From: a bacterium
Lineage (GTDB): Bacteria > Bacillota_I > Bacilli_A > Mycoplasmatales > Mycoplasmoidaceae
Direction of reading: 5' to 3'
Assembly: GCA_017448105.1 (NCBI GenBank)
Contig: JAFSMC010000001.1
Location: 1 to 64,000, forward strand
DNA length: 64,000 nt
A model generated the notes under the pieces. It did not search any database, had not been told where the DNA came from, and worked only from the letters and a program-made list of their open reading frames with translations. This document shows, piece after piece, positions 10,468-17,987 of this stretch. Numbering within the stretch: the first letter of the stretch is position 1; the number at the start of each line of letters is the position of its first letter. The position numbers were made by a program, and so were the translations under genes.

Positions 10468-12162
10468 ATGCAACTGCAACCTTACTTATATTTAGATTCA
10501 TTAACTTTTTTGTTCCTAACTTTAGAGTTAACTGTTTGTTTAGTTTTACATATTGTTTCCAAAACATTAAATTTATTTTTTTTAAAGAAAAAAAATAGAC
10601 AAACTATTAAATTTCTAATTGCTTTTTTAACTGGTTGCACAATTGCTGGTGCTTTTCTAGGATTGGAGTACTTACAACAATTTATTTTTAACAATAGCAA
10701 GATCTTCTTTTTGCCTCTGGTAACTATAATGTTTATTTACTTTCTAGCAATTAACAAGCATTTTTTAATTGCTTTAATTAGCTATGCTATGTTAACAATC
10801 CAATTGTTTGCTTTTAGTAATTGAACAATCAACATGAATTATATCTTTTGCTTAATTCTAATGGCTGTTAATTTTACTAACATTATTGTTAATATGGTTA
10901 TTAAGAAATATAAAGAACAACACTTGCTTATTAATTATGTTATTAACTACATCACTAGTAGTTTAGTGTTAGTAGTTGTAACTTTAATTAGTAGCCAGCA
11001 GTTTGAAAACATTGTCAATATTTTGGTATTATCATTTGCCGCTATGTTCTTTTTATTAGTTACACATTCTCTTGAGTTATTTTTTATTAAACTTAGTAAA
11101 AAAGTTACTAGCAAATCAAAACAACTTATTTACACGGAAGAATATTTTGTTTTGCCTAAACTTATTCCTAATTATTTCCTTGAATTAGTCAAAGCGAAGC
11201 AATATAAACATTTTTTAATCGTTACTTTTTTTATTGAAAACCTAGATATTGTTAAGAAAAAGATGAATACAAAACAATATGATGAGTTTAAGCAAGATTA
11301 TTTAAGCCAAATTGCTGCTAAATTTGAAGAATTTGGTGGTTTCTTATACAAATCTAAATATGGATATTATGGTGCTGTTTTACCAGTTAATCAATTATAT
11401 TTAAGTAACCTAAATAAAGAATATGAAGGTAATTTATTAAAAAACCGTAGTAATGATGATATTTTGCAAAAATATGAAACCATTTTAGCTAGCTTAGATA
11501 AGTTTTATCAAATTGGCAAAGAAAAAGTCAACATCAGAACTAAAATGATTGTTTCTGTTTATGGAATACATGATGTTGATGTTGAAAAACTTATTAACAG
11601 TAATTTCTTATATTTAAAACAATTTATTGTTTTCAATAGTAATCTTGCTCAAAATTATGTACAATTAATTAACCCAAAATATTTCTTAAAAATTAATGAA
11701 CAAGTTCAAAATTATAACAAAATTTTTAACTTTATTAATCAAGCAGAATTTGATATTGAATTACAGGAAACAGAAATAAATCACAAAATGTATGTAAGAC
11801 CACAGTTCTTTTGACTAAAAAAATTTACTTGTAATTTATCCAAAATTTTATCATATTTCGACCAAAATAGCGCTTGTTTATTACAACGTTATTTAGCCTT
11901 AAAAGCTATTGAAAAATATAGTCTAACTGAAAAACCTCACCAACTTATAGTTGACTTCCCAATTTCTGAGTTGAACAATATTACTTTTTCAGCTAGTAAG
12001 ATCTTAAAGAAAATTCAAATTTTTAATCTAACAAATAAAAATATTGTTTTGTTTTTTAATGGGAAAAACTTTGTTTATGATGAAGTTTTCACTAACAACT
12101 TAAAAGATTTAGACAACCATAAAATTACTTATTTATTTGACAAAAAATCAATTCACAATTAA
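10468..12162 (+). CDS. polytopic membrane protein with degenerate GGDEF- and EAL-like domains
   Basis: Read with TGA as Trp (10822, 11812), this is a single 564-residue protein. The first 210 or so residues hold about seven hydrophobic segments joined by short basic loops. Residues of about 235-320 (HFLIVTFFIENLDIVKKKM, then AAKFEEFGGFLYKSKYGYYG) follow the order of strands and helices of a GGDEF domain, but the GG[D/E]EF signature is absent. The last 170 residues include PHQLIVDFPISELNN, which resembles the N-terminal half of EAL domains without the catalytic EAL or metal ligands. If correct, it is a catalytically dead c-di-GMP-type sensor, or has an altered activity. The diadenylate cyclase gene follows 58 bases later. 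The domain calls are inference from pattern only; the membrane topology is clear. Confidence 0.55.
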
Positions 12163-12193
12163 TATAATCTTAGATAATAAGCTGAGTAAGGAA

Positions 12194-12213
12194 TATAATT
12201 AATAGAATATTCT
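12194..12213 (+). promoter_or_regulatory. -10 box and 10-bp palindrome upstream of cdaM
   Basis: TATAAT at 12194-12199 is followed by the perfect palindrome AGAATATTCT at 12204-12213, which overlaps the expected transcription start. The cdaM ATG is at 12221. The palindrome could be an operator, but it is short and A+T rich. Confidence 0.4.
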
Positions 12214-12220
12214 AACAGTT

Positions 12221-12898
12221 ATGCATAATGCTGATCGTTCTTTAGTCATTGTTCTAGTAGTGGTTATTATTGTTGCCTTTGCACTTATCTTTGCTTTTAC
12301 TTTTGTTTTTATTAAAAAGCAAGATCTACAAAAACAAGGAGTTACAACTAATAAAAAGAGACATTTTCTTTTTAAAAAAAGAAAATCTTTTGATATAGAT
12401 ATTGTTAAAAATTTTGCAATTAATTTAACTAATGCTTTAGCTAAATTAGCAGAAGACAGAGTTGGTGGTTTGATTGTTATTGAAAATAAAGATAATTTAG
12501 AACATTATGCTGGTACAGGTAATAGAATAGATTCACCTTTTTATAGTGAATTTATTTATTCAATTTTCTATAACCACTCTTCCGCTTTGCATGATGGAGC
12601 TATTATTGTTAAAAATTGACGAATTAAAGCTTTATCTGCATATTTACCTATTTCTAAAAAAATGCTTGATGTTAAATATGGGGCAAGACACCGTGCTGCT
12701 TTTGGGATTACTGAAGCAACTGATGCCATTGCTTTTGTTGTTTCAGAAACATATGGCACAATTTTATGTATTTTCAACAACACTATCCACAAATTGGATA
12801 GTAAACCAAGTGTCTTAGTTGACCAAATTTTAGAAATATTATTTAAATCCCACCAAAGTTTGATTGGCCAAGAAATCCCTAAAATTGAAAAGTTTTAA
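12221..12898 (+). CDS. cdaM: membrane-anchored diadenylate cyclase (CdaM type)
   Basis: It makes cyclic di-AMP from two ATP. The 225-residue protein has a single N-terminal membrane helix (residues 8-31), a basic linker, and a DisA_N cyclase domain with both catalytic signatures: DGA at residues 125-127 (LHDGAIIV) and RHR at 156-158 (GARHRAAFG). The TGA at 12617 is Trp. The one-helix architecture is that of M. pneumoniae CdaM rather than the three-helix CdaA. In mollicutes c-di-AMP controls potassium uptake. No phosphodiesterase gene is in the window. The upstream neighbour is the GGDEF/EAL-like membrane protein. Confidence 0.93.
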
Positions 12899-12933
12899 TT
12901 GGTTTTTATTAAACAACACCATTTTTATTTATT

Positions 12934-12956
12934 AAGTTAATTCATGATTTTAACTT
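12934..12956 (+). terminator. hairpin after cdaM
   Basis: AAGTTAA (12934-12940) and TTAACTT (12950-12956) pair around a 9-base loop between cdaM and tRNA-Ser. No long U tract follows, so its role as a terminator is uncertain. Confidence 0.3.
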
Positions 12957-12984
12957 GATATGATAAAATTAATAGTATAGTCAT

Positions 12985-13072
12985 GGAAACGTACTCAAGT
13001 GGTTAAGAGGCGTCCCTGCTAAGGACGTAGACCGGTTTCGGTGCACGGGTTCGAATCTCGTCGTTTCCGCCA
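12985..13072 (+). tRNA. tRNA-Ser (anticodon GCT)
   Basis: Acceptor GGAAACG/CGTTTCC, discriminator G and encoded CCA. The anticodon loop CTGCTAA gives GCU with C32, and a long variable arm is present. It reads AGC/AGU. C32 makes it a candidate substrate of the TtcA encoded at 26891. Confidence 0.95.
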
Positions 13073-13126
13073 TTTAAATAATATTAAAAAAATTTTAAAT
13101 TAGTTTTTTATCTAGTGATAAGAAAA

Positions 13127-13438
13127 TTACTTAACAGATCTTTTGTTAATAATTTTAGTTTTTACTTTTCTAATTTGATCTTCAATTTTTATAAAAGCAT
13201 TATTAATAGCAGTATAAATATTTTCAGCTGCAGCTTCTGCTCTTAAAATCTTTTTGCTAGTTTTAGCAGCAAGATTTATTCTTATTTTAAACACATCTTG
13301 TTTTTGATAATGAATGACTTCAAATTTTATATTTTGATTTAAAAAATTAAAATGTTCAAACTCACTTGCTTTGTCAATAATAAAACTTTCAATAGATTTA
13401 GAACGACTACAAGCTTTCCATCTAAATAAAACTTTCAT
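13127..13438 (-). CDS. hpf: short ribosome hibernation promoting factor
   Basis: Member of the HPF/YfiA family, which binds the 30S decoding region during stress or stationary phase. The 103-residue product has the family's beta-alpha-beta-beta-beta-alpha layout, with FKIRINLAAKTSKKILRAEAA near the middle and a basic C-terminal helix (IEDQIRKVKTKI). It is the short form, lacking the dimerisation domain of long HPF. It starts 2 bases after the DJ-1 family gene and is probably cotranscribed with it. Confidence 0.8.
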   Translation of the reverse strand: MKVLFRWKACSRSKSIESFIIDKASEFEHFNFLNQNIKFEVIHYQKQDVFKIRINLAAKTSKKILRAEAAAENIYTAINNAFIKIEDQIRKVKTKIINKRSVK

Positions 13439-13440
13439 AA

Positions 13441-14001
13441 TTACTTGGCCTTATAACAAATTTCTTTAGCAATCAATTTTGCTTTGGCAGGTGAAATAAA
13501 TTTAGCAATAATAGTTAAAGCAAAATCATAAATAGTTCCACATGCTTTTGTCGAGATAAAGTTTTTATCACAAACTACATCTTTATTAACATAGCATTTT
13601 AAAGCTTTTTCATAACCAGGATAACATGTAGCTTTAGTATGATCAATAATTCCTTTGCATTTAGCAATTACTGATGGAGCAGCGCATGCTGCTAATAATC
13701 AAGTTTTAGGATTTGTAGCATTTTTAATAAGATATTTAACTAATTTTTCGCATTTCTTTTCTAAATAATCTTTGCATCCTTTACCACCTGGTAAATAAAT
13801 GGCATGGTATTTTGAAAGATTTTCTTTGCAAAGTAAATCATCACAAGAAATTTTTACCCCATTTTGCAAAACTAAATTCTTTTTATTTTCTACAGATAGA
13901 AGAGTAACAGATAAACCTACTCTTCTTCATAAATCAGTTGGGACAATTACTTCAGCTTCTTCAGAACCGTTACAAACAATAATAGCTATAGATACACTCA
14001 T
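13441..14001 (-). CDS. DJ-1/PfpI family protein
   Basis: DJ-1 family enzymes act on glyoxal-type damage or work as redox-sensing chaperones. In the 186-residue product the nucleophile elbow LLAACAAPS puts the conserved Cys at residue 106, exactly its place in human DJ-1. The N-terminal EEAEVIVPTDLWRR carries the Glu (residue 17) that pairs with the Cys. The strand end IYLPGGKG is also conserved. One TGA (Trp) lies in the DLWRR segment. It heads a two-gene unit with hpf, and a TATAAT box ends 9 bases before the ATG. Confidence 0.9.
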
Positions 14002-14010
14002 AATTTGTTT

Positions 14011-14016
14011 ATTATA
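14011..14016 (-). promoter_or_regulatory. -10 box of the DJ-1/hpf unit
   Basis: The minus strand reads GGTATAATAAAC with TATAAT ending 9 bases before the ATG at 14001. A leaderless mRNA is likely. Confidence 0.6.
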
Positions 14017-14112
14017 CCACACTTTGCGGAGCAAAAAAATGTCATTTTTGTGTCTAAAAAGTAACAATATTTATAAAAAGACGATAAAAAACATATAAAA
14101 TTAAATATAAAT

Positions 14113-14187
14113 GGTGACTTAGCCAAGTGGAAAGGTCCGAAGCTGCAACCTTCGTATGCGTCAGTTCAAATCTGACAGTCACCTCCA
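14113..14187 (+). tRNA. tRNA-Cys (anticodon GCA)
   Basis: Acceptor GGTGACT/AGTCACC, anticodon stem CGAAG/CTTCG around CTGCAAC, discriminator U and encoded CCA. First gene of a seven-tRNA block. Confidence 0.95.
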
Positions 14188-14190
14188 AAT

Positions 14191-14267
14191 GCGTCTTTAG
14201 CTCAATTGGATAGAGCGTTTGGCTACGGACCAAAAGGCTGTGGGTTCAACTCCTGCAAGGCGCGCCA
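14191..14267 (+). tRNA. tRNA-Arg (anticodon ACG)
   Basis: Acceptor GCGTCTT/AAGGCGC with one G-U pair. The anticodon loop CTACGGA gives ACG, which needs A34-to-inosine deamination to read CGU/CGC/CGA. CCA is encoded. It starts 3 bases after tRNA-Cys. C32 is present, as in TtcA substrates. Confidence 0.95.
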
Positions 14268-14312
14268 AAAAATGCAAAATATTTTTTAGTAAGTCATTTT
14301 ATATTCTACTGG

Positions 14313-14338
14313 TCACTAACTATATAATTACTTAGTGA
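14313..14338 (+). promoter_or_regulatory. -10 box within an inverted repeat upstream of tRNA-Pro
   Basis: TCACTAA (14313-14319) and TTAGTGA (14332-14338) form a perfect 7-bp inverted repeat. TATAAT at 14323-14328 lies in its 12-base centre. tRNA-Pro begins 16 bases after the box. The repeat could be an operator or coincidental. Confidence 0.5.
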
Positions 14339-14344
14339 TTTGCA

Positions 14345-14421
14345 CGGGAAGTAGCTTAGCTTGGTAGAGCACTTGGTTTGGGACCAAGGGGTCGCAGGTT
14401 CAAATCCTGTCTTCCCGACCA
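14345..14421 (+). tRNA. tRNA-Pro (anticodon TGG)
   Basis: Acceptor CGGGAAG/CTTCCCG, anticodon loop TTTGGGA, encoded CCA. It starts a second tRNA transcription unit with its own promoter. Confidence 0.95.
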
Positions 14422-14425
14422 AAAT

Positions 14426-14503
14426 GGCAGGGTATCTCAGTTGGTTTAGAGAACTCGGCTCATACCCGGGGTGTCGTGAGTTCAAATCTCACCCCTGCTA
14501 CCA
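14426..14503 (+). tRNA. tRNA-Met, elongator (anticodon CAT)
   Basis: Acceptor GGCAGGG/CCCTGCT and anticodon loop CTCATAC. The 3' end GCTACCA and first bases match elongator tRNA-Met of Firmicutes, unlike the two other CAT tRNAs in this block. Confidence 0.88.
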
Positions 14504-14505
14504 TT

Positions 14506-14581
14506 GGATCTTTAGCTCAATGGTTAGAGCCCCCGACTCATAATCGGTAGGTTGTAGGTTCGAATCCTACAAGATCCACCA
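14506..14581 (+). tRNA. tRNA-Ile2 (anticodon CAT, lysidine-modified)
   Basis: Acceptor GGATCTT/AAGATCC with the loop CTCATAA. This body fits the minor tRNA-Ile whose C34 becomes lysidine (by TilS) to read AUA. AUA is heavily used in this genome, so the tRNA should be essential. It starts 2 bases after tRNA-Met. Confidence 0.85.
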
Positions 14582-14583
14582 TT

Positions 14584-14619
14584 ATAATAAATAAAGTAAG
14601 TTGCTTTGCTTATTATAAT
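14584..14619 (+). promoter_or_regulatory. hairpin and -10 box upstream of tRNA-Ser(TGA)
   Basis: TATAATAA (14584-14591) pairs with TTATTATA (14610-14617), and an inner AAAG/CTTT extends the stem. The right arm overlaps a TATAAT box at 14614-14619 that ends only 5 bases before the tRNA 5' end. Either the tRNA is transcribed nearly without a leader, or it is part of the upstream unit. Confidence 0.45.
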
Positions 14620-14624
14620 ATTTT

Positions 14625-14717
14625 GGATGCTTACCCAAGTTCGGTTGAAGGGATCGGTCTTGAAAACCGAAAGGTGTCGCAAGACACGCGGGGGTTCAAA
14701 TCCCTCAGCATCCGCCA
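14625..14717 (+). tRNA. tRNA-Ser (anticodon TGA)
   Basis: Acceptor GGATGCT/AGCATCC, discriminator G, anticodon stem TCGGT/ACCGA around CTTGAAA, a long variable arm and encoded CCA. It reads UCN codons. Confidence 0.95.
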
Positions 14718-14723
14718 TTTTAT

Positions 14724-14800
14724 CGCGGAGTAGAGCAGCCCGGCAGCTCGTCAGGCCCATAACCTGGAGGTCAGTGGTTCAAATCCACTCTCCGCAACCA
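14724..14800 (+). tRNA. initiator tRNA-fMet (anticodon CAT)
   Basis: The acceptor has the initiator hallmark of a C1-A72 mismatch (CGCGGAG against CTCCGCA). The loop is CCCATAA after GC-rich stem pairs. CCA is encoded. It is the last gene of the block, followed by a strong terminator. Confidence 0.92.
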
Positions 14801-14810
14801 AATAAATTAA

Positions 14811-14846
14811 AGTTGATATTGTTTTTTAACAATATCAACTTTTTTA
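14811..14846. terminator. strong bidirectional terminator between tRNA-fMet and rpsB
   Basis: A perfect 13-bp stem (14811-14823 with 14828-14840) and TTTT loop are followed by six T on the plus strand; on the minus strand the hairpin is followed by TTTAATTTATTT. It serves the tRNA block from the left and the rpsB operon from the right. Confidence 0.85.
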
Positions 14847-14851
14847 CTTAA

Positions 14852-15967
14852 TTATTGATGGTTTTTAAATTTTCTAGTTACAACAATATTACGTTGTTGC
14901 TTAGGTATAGCTGGCAAAACAATATCATCATCTGCTTTACCAACAACATTTTGTTCTATACCTTTAGCATCATGAATAGCATCAATTAACACAGAAATTA
15001 ATAATCACAAACTCCTTATTGAGAAAGTGTTACCTGGAATAATAAAATCAAGCATATTCGGATCAGCATTGGTATTGGCAATACCAATAACTGGAATATT
15101 TAAAGCTTTGGCTTCAACTACTGCATTGTGTTCAACCACAGGGTCAGTAACAACTAAAACATGTGGTAAACCACCCATGTTTTTAATTCCACCGATAAAT
15201 TTTTCTAACTTATTAATTTTCTTGTTAATTAATAGTTGTTCTTTTTTAGAGTATTTTTCAATATCAGGTGAAGCAATTAAATCAGTTAAACGTTTTAGTT
15301 TATTAATTGAATTAACCACTGTTTTGTAGTTTGTTAATGTTCCACCAAGTCAACGCTGTGTCATATAGTAATAGTTACATTTTTCAGCATTATCTTTGAT
15401 AAGTTGTTTGATGATATCATTTTTAGTACAAACAAAAAGGATTTTGCCACCTTCTTTACTAATTTCTAACAAATAGCTGTAGGCACGATTTAAGAAAACT
15501 AAAATTTTTAAAATATCAATGATTTGACGTTTTTGGTTTTTCTTTTGATAAATAAATGGACACATTTTTGGATTTCATTGTGCTCGTCTTAAACCATTAT
15601 GCACACCAGCCTCCATTAATTTAGCAACTGAAACTAAAGGTTTAATATCAAATTTACCTTTATAGTTTTCACTAAAAAGTTTAATTTTAGCTTCAATTTT
15701 TTTCTTAGCTTCGTCAAAGGTTTTGACTTTTTTGTCTACCATTATTGAATTATTTGAAGCATTTGCAGTAACATTAGTCACTTTTGTAGGTGTGGTAGTA
15801 ACAATTTTTTTACTTGCTAATAATAATTCGTCAACTGATGGTTGACTACTAACATTAGTCTTAGGACTACTTTTCCTTGTTTTAGTAGTTGCAGATCTTT
15901 TTTTAACAATTGATTTTTTGGTTGTCTTTTTTGCTTTTGGTTTTTGAATTTTTTCTTTGTTGTCCAT
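14852..15967 (-). CDS. rpsB: 30S ribosomal protein S2 with long N-terminal extension
   Basis: The S2 core starts at about residue 105 (VSVAKLMEAGVHNGLRRAQW, the canonical start of S2) and carries the usual GGTLTN and DPVVEHNAVVEA motifs. Before it lies a roughly 100-residue low-complexity segment rich in Lys, Thr and Ser (for example KKTTKKSIVKKRS). The 371-residue total compares with about 250 for typical S2. After the core a short basic tail follows. Two TGA codons in the core are Trp. Basic extensions of ribosomal proteins are known from M. pneumoniae. It is the last gene of the secE-nusG-rpsB run, 17 bases after nusG. Confidence 0.95.
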
Positions 15968-15984
15968 ATTTAAACCTTTGTAGA

Positions 15985-16731
15985 TTATAAACTATCAGCT
16001 AACTTTATGTCATTAACACTAATTTCAATAGTATTAGTTCTGCCAAAAAAATCATATTCAATTTGAACAGTACCTTTTTCAGTATTAATTTTTGTGATTG
16101 TGGCTTTAGCACCAGCAAAGCTGCCAGTATTAATCACCACAACATTACCAATTTTATAAGGTATAGTAGTTGGGTTTGACTTAACTTCAACTTTTTGAGT
16201 TAACATTTTTTCTTGATTAATTGGTTGTCGAAGTTGTGATTGACTAACAGTAGTAGATACTTTATTACTATATTCCTCATTAACTTCATTACATAGGATG
16301 TTTTCAAATTCTTGAATATGAATCGGGGTTGGCATAGAACCTTTGCCGGCTGAACCAATAAATCCTAAAACACCAACGGTATTTCTAATGGCATATCAAA
16401 CATCACGTTCTCAATGCATTTTGACAAAAATATAACTAGGGAAACGATTAACAGTTTTGGTTTTGATTCTTTTGTATCTACCATCTGGTAATACCTCTCA
16501 TTTAGTTGTTTTAGTGTTTTTTAATGAAGATGGCAAAGCAGGATCAGTTTTAACAAAAACTTGTTCATCAACTTTTTTAATCATAAACACTCTAATTTCT
16601 TTTACTTGTTGATCCCAATAACCATAGTTAATCATTTTTTCTTTTAAAGCTTCAGCAATTGATTCTTCCTTGCCACCAATAACAGTAATGATGAATCATT
16701 TGTACATAAAATTTTTATTTAGATCTTCCAT
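15985..16731 (-). CDS. nusG: transcription termination/antitermination factor NusG
   Basis: NusG couples RNA polymerase to the ribosome and modulates pausing. The 248-residue protein has the NGN domain (WFIITVIGGKEESIAEAL at the start, RFPSYIFVKM, then NTVGVLGFIGS) and a C-terminal KOW domain (IGNVVVINTGSFAGAKATI). The region between them and an insertion in the NGN domain are longer than in E. coli (181 residues), as is common in mycoplasmas. The ATG at 16731 is preceded by a good Shine-Dalgarno (GGGAGAA); an upstream in-frame ATG at 16746 is less likely. Confidence 0.95.
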
Positions 16732-16748
16732 TTTGTTTTCTCCCATAA

Positions 16749-16973
16749 CTAATGCTTAATGGTAATAACAATCATATCTATACCAAAGAACAAACTTGCT
16801 AAAATGACACAAACTACGATAACAGTAATAAAATCTCTTAAAATTTGTAATCCAGTAGGAAATGTCATCCGACTAAACTCTTTTTTTAAACCAAAGAACC
16901 AGCGTTTCAACACTAAAGAAGTTGGATCTTTTTTCTTTTCTTTTTTTAGAGTTTTCTTTTTTTCTTGCAACAT
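16749..16973 (-). CDS. secE: preprotein translocase subunit SecE
   Basis: A 74-residue single-span SecE. It has a basic N-terminal segment, the conserved amphipathic helix (GLKKEFSRMTFPT) and one membrane helix near the C-terminus. It forms the Sec channel with SecY, encoded at 33242-34657. Its ATG overlaps the stop of the upstream rpmG frame in a TAATG junction. Its place before nusG is universal in bacteria. Confidence 0.9.
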   Translation of the reverse strand: MLQEKKKTLKKEKKKDPTSLVLKRWFFGLKKEFSRMTFPTGLQILRDFITVIVVCVILASLFFGIDMIVITIKH

Positions 16974-17120
16974 TATCTGGTTTCTAAATGCTTGGTAACT
17001 TTCTTACATTTAGGACAATATTTGTTTAAAACAAGTCTAGTTGGAGTCAAAACGTTTTTAGAAACCTTGTAATTTCTGCTTAAACATTCTTCACAAACTA
17101 AAGTAATGGTTTTACGCATT
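16973..17120 (-). pseudogene. rpmG: ribosomal protein L33, copy with a one-base frameshift
   Basis: From the ATG at 17120 the frame begins like L33 (MRKTIT), then a run of four T where three would keep frame (about 17098-17103) shifts it. The remaining L33 sequence (VCEECLSRNY, LNKYCPKCKKVTKHLETR, both CxxC pairs) continues in the +1 frame to the TAA at 16973-16975. No start codon lies in the L33 frame after the upstream stop. It is either a pseudogene, a homopolymer sequencing error, or a frameshift-decoded gene. An intact copy lies at 17208. In Bacillus subtilis 168 the rpmGC copy just upstream of secE also carries a frameshift near its 5' end (from memory). Confidence 0.8.
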
Positions 17121-17138
17121 GTTGTCCTTTTTGTTAAA

Positions 17139-17165
17139 AAAAAAGAGCGGAAAGCTCTTTTTTGA
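17139..17165. terminator. bidirectional terminator between the two rpmG genes
   Basis: AAAAGAGC (17141-17148) and GCTCTTTT (17154-17161) pair around a GGAAA loop. An A run on one side and a T run on the other allow function in both directions. It ends the intact rpmG transcript before the rpmG-secE-nusG-rpsB unit. Confidence 0.75.
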
Positions 17166-17207
17166 TTTAACTTTTTGATTATAGCAAAAAACCTAATTAC
17201 ACAAAAA

Positions 17208-17369
17208 TTATTTTTTCTTAGTTTCTTTGTGTTTTGTCACTTGACGACATCTTGGACAATATTTATTTAATTCAATTTTATCAGGATGCTTTTTAGCATT
17301 TTTAAAAGTAAGGTAATTAATTTCCTTACATTTTTCACATTCTAATCTAATGCTTCGTTTAATTGCCAT
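17208..17369 (-). CDS. rpmG: 50S ribosomal protein L33 (intact, zinc type)
   Basis: A 53-residue L33 with both zinc-binding pairs (CEKC and CPRC) and a basic ending ([10 protein letters not shown]). AAGGAAA precedes the ATG. With the frameshifted copy nearby, this is likely the working L33 in this region. Confidence 0.93.
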   Translation of the reverse strand: MAIKRSIRLECEKCKEINYLTFKNAKKHPDKIELNKYCPRCRQVTKHKETKKK

Positions 17370-17398
17370 AATTTTCCTTATATTTTTCTTTTTTTAAA

Positions 17399-17474
17399 TG
17401 GTGGAGTGTGAGGGGATCGAACCCCCGACCCTATGCTTGTAAGGCATATGCTCTCCCAGCTGAGCTAACACTCC
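17399..17474 (-). tRNA. tRNA-Val (anticodon TAC)
   Basis: Acceptor GGAGTGT/ACACTCC, anticodon loop CTTACAA, discriminator A and encoded CCA. Third gene of a minus-strand Asn-Glu-Val trio. Confidence 0.95.
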
Positions 17475-17477
17475 TAA

Positions 17478-17554
17478 TGGTGACCTGTACGGGATTCAAA
17501 CCCATGAATGTACGCGTGAAAGGCGTATGTGTTAAGTCTCTTCACCAACAGGCC
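17478..17554 (-). tRNA. tRNA-Glu (anticodon TTC)
   Basis: Acceptor GGCCTGT/ACAGGTC with one G-U pair, anticodon loop CTTTCAC, encoded CCA. It is separated from tRNA-Val by 3 bases. Its U34 is a target of the MnmG pathway. Confidence 0.94.
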
Positions 17555-17560
17555 ATACAA

Positions 17561-17635
17561 TGGCGGCCACTAGAGGGCTCGAACCTCCGACCAACCGGTT
17601 AACAGCCGGTTGCTCTACCACTGAGCTAAGTGGCC
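17561..17635 (-). tRNA. tRNA-Asn (anticodon GTT)
   Basis: Acceptor GGCCACT/AGTGGCC, anticodon loop CTGTTAA, discriminator G and encoded CCA. First gene of the minus-strand trio. Confidence 0.95.
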
Positions 17636-17741
17636 ACATATATTTACTAATTATATTAGCACAAAAAGAAATCATTATTTTTATTATTGATTTTTGCTTT
17701 TTTCATTTAAAATATTAGACAAGTAAGAAGAGATAATAAAA

Positions 17742-17987
17742 ATGAAAAGCCAAATCCTAGAAATTATTAATGAGCAAATAAAAAACAATAATCTAAAAAT
17801 AACGATCTCAGAAAAATCGCTAGACAAAAACTACCGTGAACTAAATTTAGACTCTTTGTCTTTGCTAAGTTTTATTGTTGCATGCGAAGAAAAGTTAGGG
17901 TACCAACTTCCTGATGAAACTTTCAACAAAATCACTACTATTAACGAACTAATTAAGGCTTTTGAAGATAATAAACCTAAAAAATAA
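17742..17987 (+). CDS. acpP: acyl carrier protein
   Basis: An 81-residue acidic helical protein with the phosphopantetheine attachment motif LDSLS (Ser38). It carries acyl groups, in mollicutes probably for phospholipid or lipoprotein chemistry since fatty acid synthesis is usually absent. It ends in TAA at 17985-17987, directly abutting the stop of convergent ruvB. Confidence 0.9.
   Translation: MKSQILEIINEQIKNNNLKITISEKSLDKNYRELNLDSLSLLSFIVACEEKLGYQLPDETFNKITTINELIKAFEDNKPKK

Noticed and set aside
13799-14098. 99-codon plus-strand ORF over the DJ-1 gene
   Set aside because: It overlaps the conserved DJ-1 coding sequence in antisense and runs into its promoter.
14361-14851. Open frames over the tRNA block on both strands
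   Set aside because: They translate tRNA genes and the adjacent terminator. tRNA sequences are often open by chance.
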